Notes: a model not told the origin generated them from the letters alone. Shown: positions 34,833 through 47,330, counted from the stretch's first letter. The stretch is 64,000 bases of DNA from Streptomyces abyssalis (GCF_001751365.1 NZ_LJGT01000038.1:1403540-1467539), one strand, 5' to 3'. Made by a program: numbers and translations.

Positions 34833-35720
34833 ATGAGCCTCGACATTCCTGACCAGGTCCGCAAGACGGTCATAGCCGACGGGAACGAGTCCTGGCTGGA
34901 CGAGCTGCCAGGCGTGGTCGACTCGCTGGCCCGAAGGTGGTCCCTGACGACCGGGGCCGGCTTCGCGGGCGGTCACGCCGCCCTGGTCCTCGAAGTGACG
35001 CTTGTCGACGGAACTCCGGCGGTCCTCAAGATCGGTGTGCCAGGTCGGGACATCGGGCAGGAGGCCGTGGTGTTGCGCCTGGCGAACGGAGAGGGATGCG
35101 CCAAGCTGCTGGGCGAAGACTTGGAGCGACAAGCCCTTCTGCTGGAGCGCCTTGGGGCTCCGATGCACGACACCGTCGCCGATCCTGCAAGCCGCCACAA
35201 CTTGCTGTGCGAAGCGGCGGTCCGCCTGTGGCGTCCGGTCGGTCCCGGCATCGATCTTCCAACCGGCGCGAAGTTGGCTGAGCAGTACGCTGAGCGGCTG
35301 CCAGGACTATGGGAGCAGGCGGGACGACCGTGTTCGCCGGCCACTGTGGCGGACGCGCTGAATTGCCTGAGCCGTCGTCGACTCGCCCACGACGATCGAT
35401 CCGCGGTTCTGGTCCACGGTGATATCCACGAGATGAACGCCCTGCAGGCGAGTGACGGCGGCTACAAGCTCATCGATCCAACCGGGCTGCGGGCCGAACC
35501 GGCATGCGATCTCGGCACAATCGTGCGTTGCAACCCGGACCTCGGCGATGACCTCCGGGCGCGGACTGAGCAACTGGCTTCTCGCACGGGCGTGGATGCC
35601 ACCGCCATCTGGGAATGGGGAACCGTTCACCGGGTCGTCAGCGGCGTCTACGCCTGCAGTATCGGCTTTCAGCCCTTCGGCGATCTGCTGCTGGCCGAAG
35701 CGGACCGCCTCACGGAGTAG
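34833..35720 (+). CDS. APH(6)/hydroxyurea-type antibiotic phosphotransferase
   Basis: A 295-residue kinase of the aminoglycoside/hydroxyurea resistance family (PF04655; StrB, APH(6), Hur). Features: 'HAALVLEVTLVDGTPAVLKIGVPG' in the N-lobe, 'LVHGDIHEMNALQ' (catalytic loop), 'YKLIDPTGLRAEPACDLGTIV' (metal loop, two blocks). Family members phosphorylate streptomycin or viomycin-like drugs or hydroxyurea. TAGGTT lies six bases before the ATG with no ribosome site, which suggests a leaderless mRNA. GC looks slightly lower than in neighbours. No biosynthetic cluster is adjacent, so it is an orphan resistance-type gene. Confidence 0.85.
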   Translation: MSLDIPDQVRKTVIADGNESWLDELPGVVDSLARRWSLTTGAGFAGGHAALVLEVTLVDGTPAVLKIGVPGRDIGQEAVVLRLANGEGCAKLLGEDLERQALLLERLGAPMHDTVADPASRHNLLCEAAVRLWRPVGPGIDLPTGAKLAEQYAERLPGLWEQAGRPCSPATVADALNCLSRRRLAHDDRSAVLVHGDIHEMNALQASDGGYKLIDPTGLRAEPACDLGTIVRCNPDLGDDLRARTEQLASRTGVDATAIWEWGTVHRVVSGVYACSIGFQPFGDLLLAEADRLTE

Positions 35721-35774
35721 TCACCCCATTCACCGGCCGCGATGACCGGCCCGGCGAACCTGTGCGGTCACGAA

Positions 35775-37049
35775 CTAACTACGGGACTCCGCGCTGTCCG
35801 TGCCGGCAGCGACCCGGACGATCGAACGGACCTGGTCGACGATGTCCCGCCGGTTCTCGAGGAACTCCGGGTCGGTGATCTTGCCGGTGGCCGGGTCGGT
35901 GTTTCCGGGGCCGAACTCGAGGACGGGCGTGTGCACATGGCCGCCGGGGATGTCCAGACCGAGCCGGTCGCGCAGCAGCGTCGCGCGGTAGGCGATCTCG
36001 TTGGACAGGTAGTCCCCGCCGCCTCCCTCACGCGCGGTGGAGCCCTCGGTCGGGCCGTCCGGCCGCGTGACCGGTTCGTTCTCCCCGGCGGGGATCTCGA
36101 CGACCTCCGTGTTGTCCTTCACCGGGAAGCGGCCCGTCGGGGCGGACACGATGTCCTGGTAGGGGAGCGTGGTCGCCGTCCACTGAGGCTGCGTGGCGGG
36201 GTCGGAGACGGGCACGGTCCCGGAGGCCGAGATGTTGTCGTTGTCGGGGAAGGTCCCCCGCCACGCCCCGTTGTGGCGCTCGATGTCGAACCTGCCGGGC
36301 CGGCCCTGGCTGACCGTGGTGAACAGGTCCACCTCCGGCAGATGCGGCCGGAGCGTCCGCTCGACCATGCCCTGGGTGAAGTCCGCCCAGCGCACGGGGA
36401 ACATGGCCGTCTCGATCCTCGCCGGGCCCGCCTTGGTGCGCACCACCGTGCCGTCCAGCGCCAGTGCGGCGGCCCCGGACGGATTGCTGATCCGGATGTC
36501 CTCGTCCAGCGTGAACGGGTCGAATCCGGTGACCAGGACCCGCTTCATGTCCTTCTTCTCATCCCCGGGGAAGCCGATGGCGTCCTGACCACGCGAGCTG
36601 CGCTCCAACTGGTCTCCCAGAGCCGTGCGTTGGGCGTCGGAGAGCGCGAAGCCGGGCTTCCATTGCCGCAGCGCCGCCGTCATCCCCAGCCGTGCCCAGT
36701 ACAAGGGCCGGTCGTCCGCGCGGCTGAGGTCCCCGTCCGCCTGGCCGCGCCCCTGGGCCCGCTCCACCGCGCGCTGCCACAGCCGCTGCCCTTGCCGCTC
36801 GGCCGTCCGCCGCGCCTCGCGGAAGGAGTCCGCACGGCACAGGGCACGGGTGAAGTCCGAAGCCACCGCGCCGAAGCCGGAACGCTCCAGGATCTCCTTG
36901 GGGACGGGATCGTCGAGGCGCTGCTCCTCCACGGTCAGCGGCACCGAGGTGTCGGTGCACCCGGCGGACTCCCCGGCGAGCGCGGGCGTCACGGGCAGGG
37001 CGATGCTCACGACTATCACCGCGGCCAGTTGTGCGCGCAGTCTCCGCAT
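35775..37049 (-). CDS. secreted pyroglutamyl peptidase (C15) homologue, Cys replaced by Ser
   Basis: A 424-residue exported protein. A signal peptide (1-26, cleavage after ALA) and an extra N-terminal domain (about 30-180) precede a C15-like domain beginning 'RVLVTGFDPF'. Family motifs can be aligned: Glu257 in 'FDIERHN' (catalytic Glu), His373 in 'GHVHTPVLEF' (catalytic His). The nucleophile segment, normally Y-L-C-N, reads YLSNE: Ser349 replaces Cys. The protein is thus either a serine variant or inactive. ATG 37049 has GGAGGAG ahead. Divergent from a lipoprotein gene. Confidence 0.82.
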   Translation of the reverse strand: MRRLRAQLAAVIVVSIALPVTPALAGESAGCTDTSVPLTVEEQRLDDPVPKEILERSGFGAVASDFTRALCRADSFREARRTAERQGQRLWQRAVERAQGRGQADGDLSRADDRPLYWARLGMTAALRQWKPGFALSDAQRTALGDQLERSSRGQDAIGFPGDEKKDMKRVLVTGFDPFTLDEDIRISNPSGAAALALDGTVVRTKAGPARIETAMFPVRWADFTQGMVERTLRPHLPEVDLFTTVSQGRPGRFDIERHNGAWRGTFPDNDNISASGTVPVSDPATQPQWTATTLPYQDIVSAPTGRFPVKDNTEVVEIPAGENEPVTRPDGPTEGSTAREGGGGDYLSNEIAYRATLLRDRLGLDIPGGHVHTPVLEFGPGNTDPATGKITDPEFLENRRDIVDQVRSIVRVAAGTDSAESRS

Positions 37050-37285
37050 CCGGTTCTCCTCCGTTAGGCAGTGTCGGCCTGGACGAGGACGACAGGTCGT
37101 GGAGATCCTGCTCCCGATCACGCGGTCCCGCAACTGCTCGGCTCCGGCGTTCACTTCCAGGCCACAGGCGTTGTTCACGGCTGGGGACGGGGTTACCGAA
37201 CAAACCGCACCGCCGTTGAACTGGGCATGCGGTGCCGGGGTCCGGCCCGCGAAGACGTGGTCAGAGGCCGGAGAGGGGTCGTTGG

Positions 37286-38185
37286 ATGATCAAGAGGGGG
37301 AGTCTCGCGGCGGTGGCCGCCGGGCTGCTGCTGGCGGTCGCCGGATGCGGGAACGGGGCGGAGGGGAAGGCCGGCGCGTCGGGAAGCGGCTCGGCCGATG
37401 CGGCGCAGGCGGGGCCGCCGTCCAGGAAGCTGGTGAAGTGGGTCGGCGCCGTGTGCGAGTCGACGTCCGCGCTGAAGACCGTACGGAAGGACAGCGCGAA
37501 GGACCTGAAGGAGATCCGGAAACCGGAGGAGCCCGGCCCGCCGGCCGAACACCTCGCCGCGAGCTACATCTCCCGGACACCGTGGCCGGTTGAGGAGGCC
37601 GAAAGCGACCTGAAGGACCTCGGTTCCTCGGGTGTCCCAGCCGCCGACCGGCTCCGCGACGCCTGGCTGAAGAAGCTGAAGAACGTCGTGCCCGAGCTTG
37701 ACGAGATGTCCCCTGCCGACGCCTTCGAAGACGCCGAGGGCAGCGCCGCGGACGTCGACGAGCTCATCCAGTCGCTCACCCCGCCCGAGCCGGACCTCGG
37801 CGCGCTGACGAAGAAGGACCCGCGGCTCGCCACCGCGCACAAGCGCGCCAAGCAGTGCGCTCCCGGCTGGAAGCCCGGCGAGGAGGAGACGGCCAAGCCC
37901 GCGCCCGACCCCACCGGGCCACTGCCCGAGGCGGCGGACGGCAAGGACACCGGCGCCTGTTCGGACGGCAAGTGCGAGGTCCTGGTGACCTCCGAGGCGG
38001 ACATCACCGCGAACGGGCTGAACGTGCACGTCACCGCGGACGGCGACTCCGTCACCTTCCAGTCGGACGGCGGCTACATGCGGCTGGGCGGCCAGGGCGG
38101 TGTGGCCAAGTTCGGCGACGACGTCAAGGTGACGGTCGTCGCGCAGAACGAGGACGGCGCCGTGCTGAAGTTCTCGATCCCCTGA
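37286..38185 (+). CDS. lipoprotein, function unknown
   Basis: A 299-residue lipoprotein with signal 'GSLAAVAAGLLLAVAGCGN' (lipobox VAGC). A helical domain follows (about 45-200: 'VKWVGAVCESTSALKTV', 'LRDAWLKKLKNVVPEL', 'FEDAEGSAADVDELIQSL'), then a Pro-rich linker and a short beta-domain (about 230-299: 'CSDGKCEVLVTSEADI', 'GYMRLGGQGG') with a Cys pair. The first domain resembles small heme/metal-free helical outer proteins of Streptomyces; no name can be given. ATG with GAGAGGGG seven bases ahead. Confidence 0.82.
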   Translation: MIKRGSLAAVAAGLLLAVAGCGNGAEGKAGASGSGSADAAQAGPPSRKLVKWVGAVCESTSALKTVRKDSAKDLKEIRKPEEPGPPAEHLAASYISRTPWPVEEAESDLKDLGSSGVPAADRLRDAWLKKLKNVVPELDEMSPADAFEDAEGSAADVDELIQSLTPPEPDLGALTKKDPRLATAHKRAKQCAPGWKPGEEETAKPAPDPTGPLPEAADGKDTGACSDGKCEVLVTSEADITANGLNVHVTADGDSVTFQSDGGYMRLGGQGGVAKFGDDVKVTVVAQNEDGAVLKFSIP

Positions 38186-38188
38186 GCG

Positions 38189-38521
38189 ATGCGGGGGCCG
38201 ACGCGGGCGTCGGCATGCTCTCGCCCATCACCACGCCGGGTGCGGCGTGAAGGCGGACGCGACTCTGCCGTCCGGGGTGTCCACGGAGGAGATCCAGAAG
38301 CGGCGCCCGGCGGACCTGACTCCGTCGGCAAGGCCGCCCACACCGTGATGGACGCCTTCGGCGACCTGGACCACCAAGCCTTCATCGCGGGCGAGATCGG
38401 GGAGACGGACGACGATGGACGACCGTTCGGCTTGAGAGACATCACGGATGGCATCTGGACGGCGCTGGACGCCTACGTGGAGACAGCCCGGAAGGCTCTG
38501 GCCACGACCGCAGACCAGTAA
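38189..38521 (+). pseudogene. decayed hypothetical gene fragment
   Basis: A frame ending 'GLRDITDGIWTALDAYVETARK' and starting about 'SVGKAAHTVMDAFGDLDHQAF' has good coding character, but its upstream part in the same frame does not. The neighbouring frame from GTG 38250 reads 'GVSTEEIQKRRPADLTPSA', which looks like the matching N-terminal part. A one- or two-base shift near 38310-38325 would join them. A relic of a short gene is the best reading; a GTG at 38348 could also start a 58-residue protein. Confidence 0.35.
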
Positions 38522-38572
38522 GGCCCCGGCCATCCGCCACGGGGGAGGAGGAACGGACAGCCGGGGCCGGTC

Positions 38573-38662
38573 TCAGGGAGTGGGCTGCGGGTCCCAGAGC
38601 GCCCACACGCACACGGCGACGCACAGCAGCCACCACAGGAATACGGCGAGGCGCTGCTTCAT
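38573..38662 (-). CDS. 29-residue single-helix membrane peptide
   Basis: ATG 38662 overlaps the stop of the 62-residue gene (ATGA) and encodes a Lys/Arg start, one hydrophobic helix rich in Trp, Val and Cys (residues 5-22) and the tail DPQPTP. Coupling to the upstream pair argues that it is real. Function unknown. Confidence 0.5.
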   Translation of the reverse strand: MKQRLAVFLWWLLCVAVCVWALWDPQPTP

Positions 38663-38847
38663 CGCTTGGCCCGGGTCTCTGCGGCGAGCCATGGCCAGGA
38701 GCCGGGCAGGGCGGCGATCTCGCGGGCATGCGGGCGGCAGGCGTACACGTCGCCGGTGCGCGGCCCTGGGTTGATCCCCTGCATGTTCCCGGCGTCGACC
38801 TGATGCACGAGCACGACACCCCTCGCCTCGCAGCGGATGCACTTCAC
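38659..38847 (-). CDS. 62-residue Cys-containing small protein
   Basis: GTG 38847 overlaps the stop of the ATP-binding gene (GTGA). The product begins VKCIRCEARGVVLVHQVD, with a CxxC pair, and later has one Cys-Arg-Pro-His segment ('YACRPHAREIA'), together a possible zinc site of CxxC plus C/H. It ends WPWLAAETRAKR. It is the middle member of a three-gene coupled set on the minus strand. No family is recognised, but such short zinc-ribbon-like proteins are common beside these ATPases. Confidence 0.6.
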   Translation of the reverse strand: MKCIRCEARGVVLVHQVDAGNMQGINPGPRTGDVYACRPHAREIAALPGSWPWLAAETRAKR

Positions 38848-39254
38848 GGTGCCACCAGCTCCGCCCAGACGCGCTTCCCCCACGGCAGGGGGTCGGTACC
38901 CCACTCGTCGGCCAGCAGCTCCACAAGGGCCAGCCCACGGCCGCCTTCGTCGTCCTCGTTGGCCTCACAACGGACCGGCTCCACCCGGGACTTGTCCACC
39001 ACGGCGATCCGGACGGACGCGGGCTCGGGCCGCGTGACGCTGACCCGGATGGCGCTGCTGCGGGCGTGCTGCACGGCGTTGGTCACCAGCTCGGAGGCGA
39101 TCAGCGCGCCCTCATCGGCCAGTTGCTCCAGCCGCCACGTGGCGAGTGCCGTACGGACGAGCCGTCTCGCTGTGGCCACGCTCTCCGGCGTGCGCGGAAG
39201 CGACTCGCTGTATCCAGGGACTCCGGTCGGGCGTGCAGTGGCGGTCACGGTCAT
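38844..39254 (-). CDS. RsbW-like ATP-binding (anti-sigma-type) protein
   Basis: A 136-residue stand-alone HATPase domain. 'LADEGALIASELVTNAVQHAR' is the N box, 'RIAVVDKSRVEP' the G1-like box and 'GGRGLALVELLADEWGTDPLPWGKRVWAEL' the G2 region and closing strands (blocks). This is the RsbW/SpoIIAB-like type that, in Streptomyces, is often paired divergently with an XRE regulator as here. Such proteins may bind sigma factors or act in development, but a partner is not identified. ATG 39254 fits the family's short N-terminus. Confidence 0.88.
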   Translation of the reverse strand: MTVTATARPTGVPGYSESLPRTPESVATARRLVRTALATWRLEQLADEGALIASELVTNAVQHARSSAIRVSVTRPEPASVRIAVVDKSRVEPVRCEANEDDEGGRGLALVELLADEWGTDPLPWGKRVWAELVAP

Positions 39255-39439
39255 CACAGACCCTCGTCGGTGGTGTGAGCGGTACCGGCTGCCGCGCTGG
39301 TCCGCGACGGCCTGTGCGCCACTCAACGACGGATTGTGACGGACTGTGAGGAAAAGTCCGGGCCGTGTGCATCGCCGACGACCGGAAATTTCGCGGCTGT
39401 TGAGGCACCGGAAGGGCGCTGCCTGGCTAGCGTGAGGGT

Positions 39440-40699
39440 GTGGAGGCGAACGAGGCGCTGGCCGACGCACTACGCGAAGCCGGGCTGACTCAGGCGGAGT
39501 TGGCCGAGGCCGTGAACGCCTACCTGCGCTCCCTCGGCCGGGAGGGCACGGTCAGTGACCGCACGGTGCGGCACTGGCTGACCGGGAAAACCCGCTGGCC
39601 ACACCCCCGGCAACGTGAGGCGCTGGAGACGGTGTTCGGGTGTGCCGCCGAGGAACTGGGATTCGCACCTCCGGCGGCCCGAAGCGACTCCACCAGCACC
39701 CCGGAGGACCCCGTGCGGCGAAGGAATTTTTTCACCGCCACCACGGCCGCCGCAGCCATCCCCCTGGTCGCCGCCCGCCCGCATGCCGTCGGTACCACGG
39801 ACGTGATCCGGCTCCGCAGCGGCCTGGACGCCCTGACGGCTCTCGATGCCTCCAGAGGCGGGCATGAGGCCCTGGAGCGGGCCGCCTTGGCAGGGGCCGC
39901 CGACGCGCTGGAGAAGCAGAAGCAGGCGGCTTCCCAGCGCATTCGCCAACGACTCTTTGCCGTAGCTGCGGAGTACACGTCCACGGCCGCGTGGTCGGCG
40001 GTCGACGCGCACCAGTCCGAGCGTGCCCGTAGACACCTGAACCGCGCCCTCTACCTGGCGGGCATGGCGAAGGACTCCACGGCGGAGATGCGCGTATGGA
40101 ATGCGCACGCGATGCTGGCACGTCAGCAGCTGCGCCACACGGAGGCCGTGGATTCCGGCCAGGCCGCGCAGGCGACGGCCATCACCCGCCGGGACCCTTT
40201 GTTCGCCTCCCTCGCGCATGCACGGACAGGCGTCGGGCATGCCAACTGCGGGGACCGGCAGGCCGCCCTGCGCTCCCTGGGGCACGCCCAGGAGGCGCTG
40301 GCCAGGGCCGGGCTGGACGAGCCCCGCCCGAGTTGGATCGCCTTCTACGGCCCGGCCGAGCTGCTGGCCGTCACCGCCATCGTGCTGGGGCGTATCGGGG
40401 ACGCCGCCGAGGCGGAAGCCGCCTCACACCGAGCGCTCGTCGCGATCCCCGAGCGCTTCCGCAGGAACCGCGCCCTCGCCACGGCGCAACTCGCCCTCGC
40501 CCAGCTTCACCAGCACGACATCGAGCAGGCGTGTGCGTCTGCCGACACTGCGTTCGCCCTGATGGACGGCGACCCCATCCCGGGCCGGATGCGGTCTCGC
40601 CTCGGGGACTTCTACCGTGATCTGCTCACCCTGGCACCGGATGCTTCGGCGGCGCGGGAGTGGGGAGACCGATACCGCACCGAATGGAGCCGAGCTTGA
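39440..40699 (+). CDS. XRE-type regulator with TPR-like C-terminal domain
   Basis: A 419-residue regulator. An N-terminal helix-turn-helix (about 5-75: 'LREAGLTQAELAEAVNAYL', 'VSDRTVRHWLTGKTRWPHPRQ') is followed by 'RRRNFFTATTAAAAIPLVA', a twin-Arg-like segment typical of this family, and then helical repeats (about 150-410) with 'ARRHLNRALYLAGMAKD', 'RQAALRSLGHAQEALARAG' and 'QACASADTAFAL'. The pattern is that of Streptomyces regulators with tetratricopeptide-like sensing halves. The GTG is divergent from the ATPase gene with 185 bases between. A GNAT gene overlaps its end. Confidence 0.85.
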   Translation: MEANEALADALREAGLTQAELAEAVNAYLRSLGREGTVSDRTVRHWLTGKTRWPHPRQREALETVFGCAAEELGFAPPAARSDSTSTPEDPVRRRNFFTATTAAAAIPLVAARPHAVGTTDVIRLRSGLDALTALDASRGGHEALERAALAGAADALEKQKQAASQRIRQRLFAVAAEYTSTAAWSAVDAHQSERARRHLNRALYLAGMAKDSTAEMRVWNAHAMLARQQLRHTEAVDSGQAAQATAITRRDPLFASLAHARTGVGHANCGDRQAALRSLGHAQEALARAGLDEPRPSWIAFYGPAELLAVTAIVLGRIGDAAEAEAASHRALVAIPERFRRNRALATAQLALAQLHQHDIEQACASADTAFALMDGDPIPGRMRSRLGDFYRDLLTLAPDASAAREWGDRYRTEWSRA

Positions 40700-41229
40700 A
40701 GACCGCCGATGCCCTGGAGCTGCGCCACTTCAGCCACGACGATCTGCCGGACATTCGGCAGACGTTGATCGATGTGCACGCGGACGTGCACGCCGACCGG
40801 ATGGATGACGACGAGTTCCGGCAGAAGTTCCCCTGGTTCGTGGACCACTGGGGCGGTCACCCGGAGTTCTCGTGTGTGATCGCGTACGACGGGGGCGAGC
40901 CGGCTGGCTTCGCCTACGGCGCCCCGGCGAAGCCGGACCGCGAGTGGTGGCGGGAGCACCTGGACCCGGCACCGGAGCGTACGGCCACGTTCTCCTTCTC
41001 GGAGTTGATGGTTCGCGAGAAGTGGCGGAAGACGGGAGCAGCGGACCAGCTGACCCGCGCCCTGCTCGATGGCCGGGACGAAGACCTGGCGGTCCTCCTG
41101 GTGGACACCACCCACCCCAGGGTCCAGGCCCTGTACGAGCGCTGGGACTTCAGGAAGGTGGGCGAGCGTCAGCCGTTCCCCGACTCCCCGAAGTACGCGG
41201 TCATGCTCGCTGAACTGCCGCTTCGCTGA
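40696..41229 (+). CDS. GNAT-family N-acetyltransferase
   Basis: A 177-residue GNAT protein: 'LRHFSHDDLPDIRQTLIDVHADVH', 'FSCVIAYDGGEPAGFAYG', 'FSELMVREKWRKTGAADQLTRALL' (acetyl-CoA loop, K-x-x-G-A-A) and 'VQALYERWDFRKVGERQPF'. TTG 40696 overlaps the regulator's stop (TTGA) and has GGAG six bases ahead; ATG 40684 is also in frame but has no such site. It is translationally coupled to the XRE regulator. Substrate unknown. Confidence 0.83.
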   Translation: MKTADALELRHFSHDDLPDIRQTLIDVHADVHADRMDDDEFRQKFPWFVDHWGGHPEFSCVIAYDGGEPAGFAYGAPAKPDREWWREHLDPAPERTATFSFSELMVREKWRKTGAADQLTRALLDGRDEDLAVLLVDTTHPRVQALYERWDFRKVGERQPFPDSPKYAVMLAELPLR

Positions 41230-41275
41230 GATAGCAGCGTGGCAGCTTAGTACCGCGGTACTTGGCCGGCTCGCC

Positions 41276-41746
41276 CTACATGTAGCCCTCGCTCTCGGGC
41301 GGTTCAGGCGGCTTCGGCGGCATCGCCGGTACCTGGGGCATCGGTGGCATCGGCGGTGTGCGACGGTGCGTTGTATACCAGGACAGGCCCACGGCTACGA
41401 GGGCTCCAAGGCCACTCGCCGCCGTTCCCACTGCTGAGATCATTTCGGCTCGGTCATCTGCATGGCAGTCGAACTTGGGTGCGCTCGGTGGCAGGGGGCT
41501 GCCGTTGCAGGGGTAATCCCCGGCGTTGCCTCCGCCGGAGCCGGAGCTTGGGTCGAAGGTGAGGTTGATAGTGAAGCCCATGCAGAGAAAGCCCAACAGC
41601 AGGCCCGCTAAGAGGAATCGGCGGGGCCGGCCCCGCGCGGTCACCCTCAACCACGACCTCGTGCTCCTGACGGTGCCCTCCGCCGTCGGCGGTACCTGCC
41701 TCAACGTCTCAACCCCCGTGTGTGCGCTCCCGATCGGCCGCCACAA
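41276..41746 (-). CDS. two-helix membrane protein with Pro-rich tail
   Basis: A small membrane protein. 'RFLLAGLLLGFLCMGFTINL' is the first helix, a Gly/Ser/Pro outer loop with two Cys ('YPCNGSPLPP', 'FDCHADDRAEM') follows, then 'AVGTAASGLGALVAVGLSWY' as the second helix and a Met-Pro-Pro repeat tail ending ESEGYM. The start is unclear: the open frame begins at a TTG (41746), while GTG 41644 gives a compact 122-residue protein that starts just before helix 1. No family is known to me. Confidence 0.6.
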   Translation of the reverse strand: MWRPIGSAHTGVETLRQVPPTAEGTVRSTRSWLRVTARGRPRRFLLAGLLLGFLCMGFTINLTFDPSSGSGGGNAGDYPCNGSPLPPSAPKFDCHADDRAEMISAVGTAASGLGALVAVGLSWYTTHRRTPPMPPMPQVPAMPPKPPEPPESEGYM

Positions 41747-41816
41747 AGCCCTGCCGCATTCTCGTACGACGGGCTGGCGTCCGCCATCGGTCAGCGGCCT
41801 CCGGTAGCTTCCTGGA

Positions 41817-41890
41817 TCACGCGTTGATCACGTCCCCGGTCACGTCCTCGACATAGACCCGCATGTCCCGGTCGTCGACCCGCAGGATCA
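41817..41890 (-). other. short coding-like remnant
   Basis: On the minus strand the sequence reads 'ILRVDDRDMRVYVEDVTGDVINA' then a stop, with a stop codon only a few codons upstream. The composition looks like the last part of a real protein, so this is probably a decayed gene end. The rest of the gap (41747-41997) shows nothing. Confidence 0.3.
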
Positions 41891-41997
41891 AGCCTCAGGC
41901 ATCCGAACGATGGTTGCCCCGCTCGTCTCCGACGTGCCCGCCGCCTCCGACGTGCACCGGGCGCCCGCAGTCAGTGCGTCCAGTGCCCGGAGGGGCG

Positions 41998-46044
<4,047 letters not shown>

Positions 46045-46421
46045 GTGCCCGCCCTTCCCCCGTACGCCCAAGTCGTCCCCAGGCAATCACTCAGCGCATC
46101 CGCCCGACCGCCCACGGTAGGTAGCGGCTGGGGCGGCCCGCAACCGGAGTTCCCAACTGTCGGCAGGCCGGGCACGAGCGTTCACCCGGCCTTCACAACC
46201 TCCCGTCCAGGCCGCCGGGTTCGGGCCCGGTGCCGCAGCGGAGCCGGATTGTTCGGAGCCCGGAGAGGGCCTGCTGAACAACGGCGTACGGCGGTCGAAT
46301 ACCCGAGGGACGTGGCCGCAGGCCTTCACGCGGCCCGAGCCCGCCTTCGGGGGAGGGCTCGGGCCGCGCGTCCGCTGTCCGCACGGGTGTCAGCAAGGAC
46401 ACGAAAGGCTGAAGGAGAGTC
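46045..46421. other. divergent intergenic region, WD40 gene / GH16 gene
   Basis: This 377-base region holds both promoters. The only clear structures are the hairpin at 46329-46368 and a smaller stem (GTGTC-N6-GACAC, 46387-46402) in the GH16 leader. No small ORF looks real. Confidence 0.5.
46329..46368 (+). promoter_or_regulatory. strong leader hairpin upstream of GH16 gene
   Basis: CGCGGCCCGAGCCC (46329-46342) pairs perfectly with GGGCTCGGGCCGCG (46355-46368) around a 12-base loop. No gene upstream reads toward it, so it lies either in the GH16 leader mRNA or at its promoter. It may attenuate or stabilise the message. The start codon is 54 bases farther on. Confidence 0.55.
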
Positions 46422-47330
46422 ATGTACGGACGACCTCGCCCCCGGCGTACCGCCGTCGGGCTGGGCGCGGCGGTGCTCGCCGCGGCGGTACTCGCGGTCA
46501 CGGTCACGGAGACCACGGTGGACGCCGCGCCCGGCAGCCCGGTGAACGCCGCGGCCGACCGCCCGGCGACCGTGCCCGACCGCCCCGCGACCGCGGCCGA
46601 ACGGCACGGCTGGGGCAGCCCGTTGCCCGAGTGGTCGGACGAGTTCGACTACGGCTCCGAGACCGGTCCCGCCGTACCGGACCGGGACAAGTGGCGCCTG
46701 GCGGGCGGCGGCCCCGGCAAGTGCTGGCCCGGTCACAGCGGTAACGGCCGCCGCTGCGACGCCAACACGCGGGTCGTCGGCGGCGTCCTGCGCATGACCG
46801 GCGAGGCGGACGGCGACACCGGCTGGCTCGCCTCGCCGTACGGCAGGCAGTACGGCCGCTGGGAGGCCCGCGTTCGCTCCCGCGCCACCGCCCCCGACAA
46901 CGGGCGGCAGTACCACCCGCTGCTGATCCTCTGGCCCGACTCGGACGAGCATCCCGAGGACGGCGAGTACGACTACCTGGAGAACGGCGCCCCGGGCGAG
47001 CAGTGCGCCGAAGCGTTCCTGCACTACCCGCACCCGGAGAGCGTGCCCGTGCAGCAGGAGTTCGTGCGGAAGTGCGGCGTTGACCTGTCGCAGTGGCACA
47101 ACGTCGCCGTCGAGTGGACCCCTCACGGGCTGCGCGGCTTCATCGACGGCGAGGAGTGGTTCCGCTTCGCCGGCGGCGCGAACGAGGACCGCGACTGCAT
47201 CCAGTGCGCGCCGTCCATGCACCAGACCATCCAGCTCGACAACTTCCACGGGGACGACCTGCAGAGCGCCGTCTACGAAGTGGACTGGGCGCGGGTCTAC
47301 GACCTGCCGGACAACGAAAGCACGGGGTGA
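46422..47330 (+). CDS. secreted GH16-family glycoside hydrolase
   Basis: A 302-residue exported beta-glucanase-type enzyme. A signal sequence (about 1-36, 'AVGLGAAVLAAAVLAVTVTE') is followed by 'PLPEWSDEFDYG', 'YGRWEARVRSRAT' and the GH16 catalytic motif GEYDYLE: Glu182 nucleophile, Asp184, Glu187 acid/base. 'WHNVAVEWTPHGLRGFIDGEEWF' (two blocks) and 'VYEVDWARVYD' are family strands. Two Cys pairs are likely disulfides. Substrate may be beta-1,3-glucan or another beta-glycan. ATG with AAGGAGAG ahead; first of a three-gene unit. Confidence 0.92.
   Translation: MYGRPRPRRTAVGLGAAVLAAAVLAVTVTETTVDAAPGSPVNAAADRPATVPDRPATAAERHGWGSPLPEWSDEFDYGSETGPAVPDRDKWRLAGGGPGKCWPGHSGNGRRCDANTRVVGGVLRMTGEADGDTGWLASPYGRQYGRWEARVRSRATAPDNGRQYHPLLILWPDSDEHPEDGEYDYLENGAPGEQCAEAFLHYPHPESVPVQQEFVRKCGVDLSQWHNVAVEWTPHGLRGFIDGEEWFRFAGGANEDRDCIQCAPSMHQTIQLDNFHGDDLQSAVYEVDWARVYDLPDNESTG

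Noticed and set aside
35742..37067. Long plus-strand frame opposite the pyroglutamyl peptidase homologue
   Set aside because: Arg/Gly/Val-rich composition with no motif; the minus strand has signal peptide, ribosome site and family motifs.
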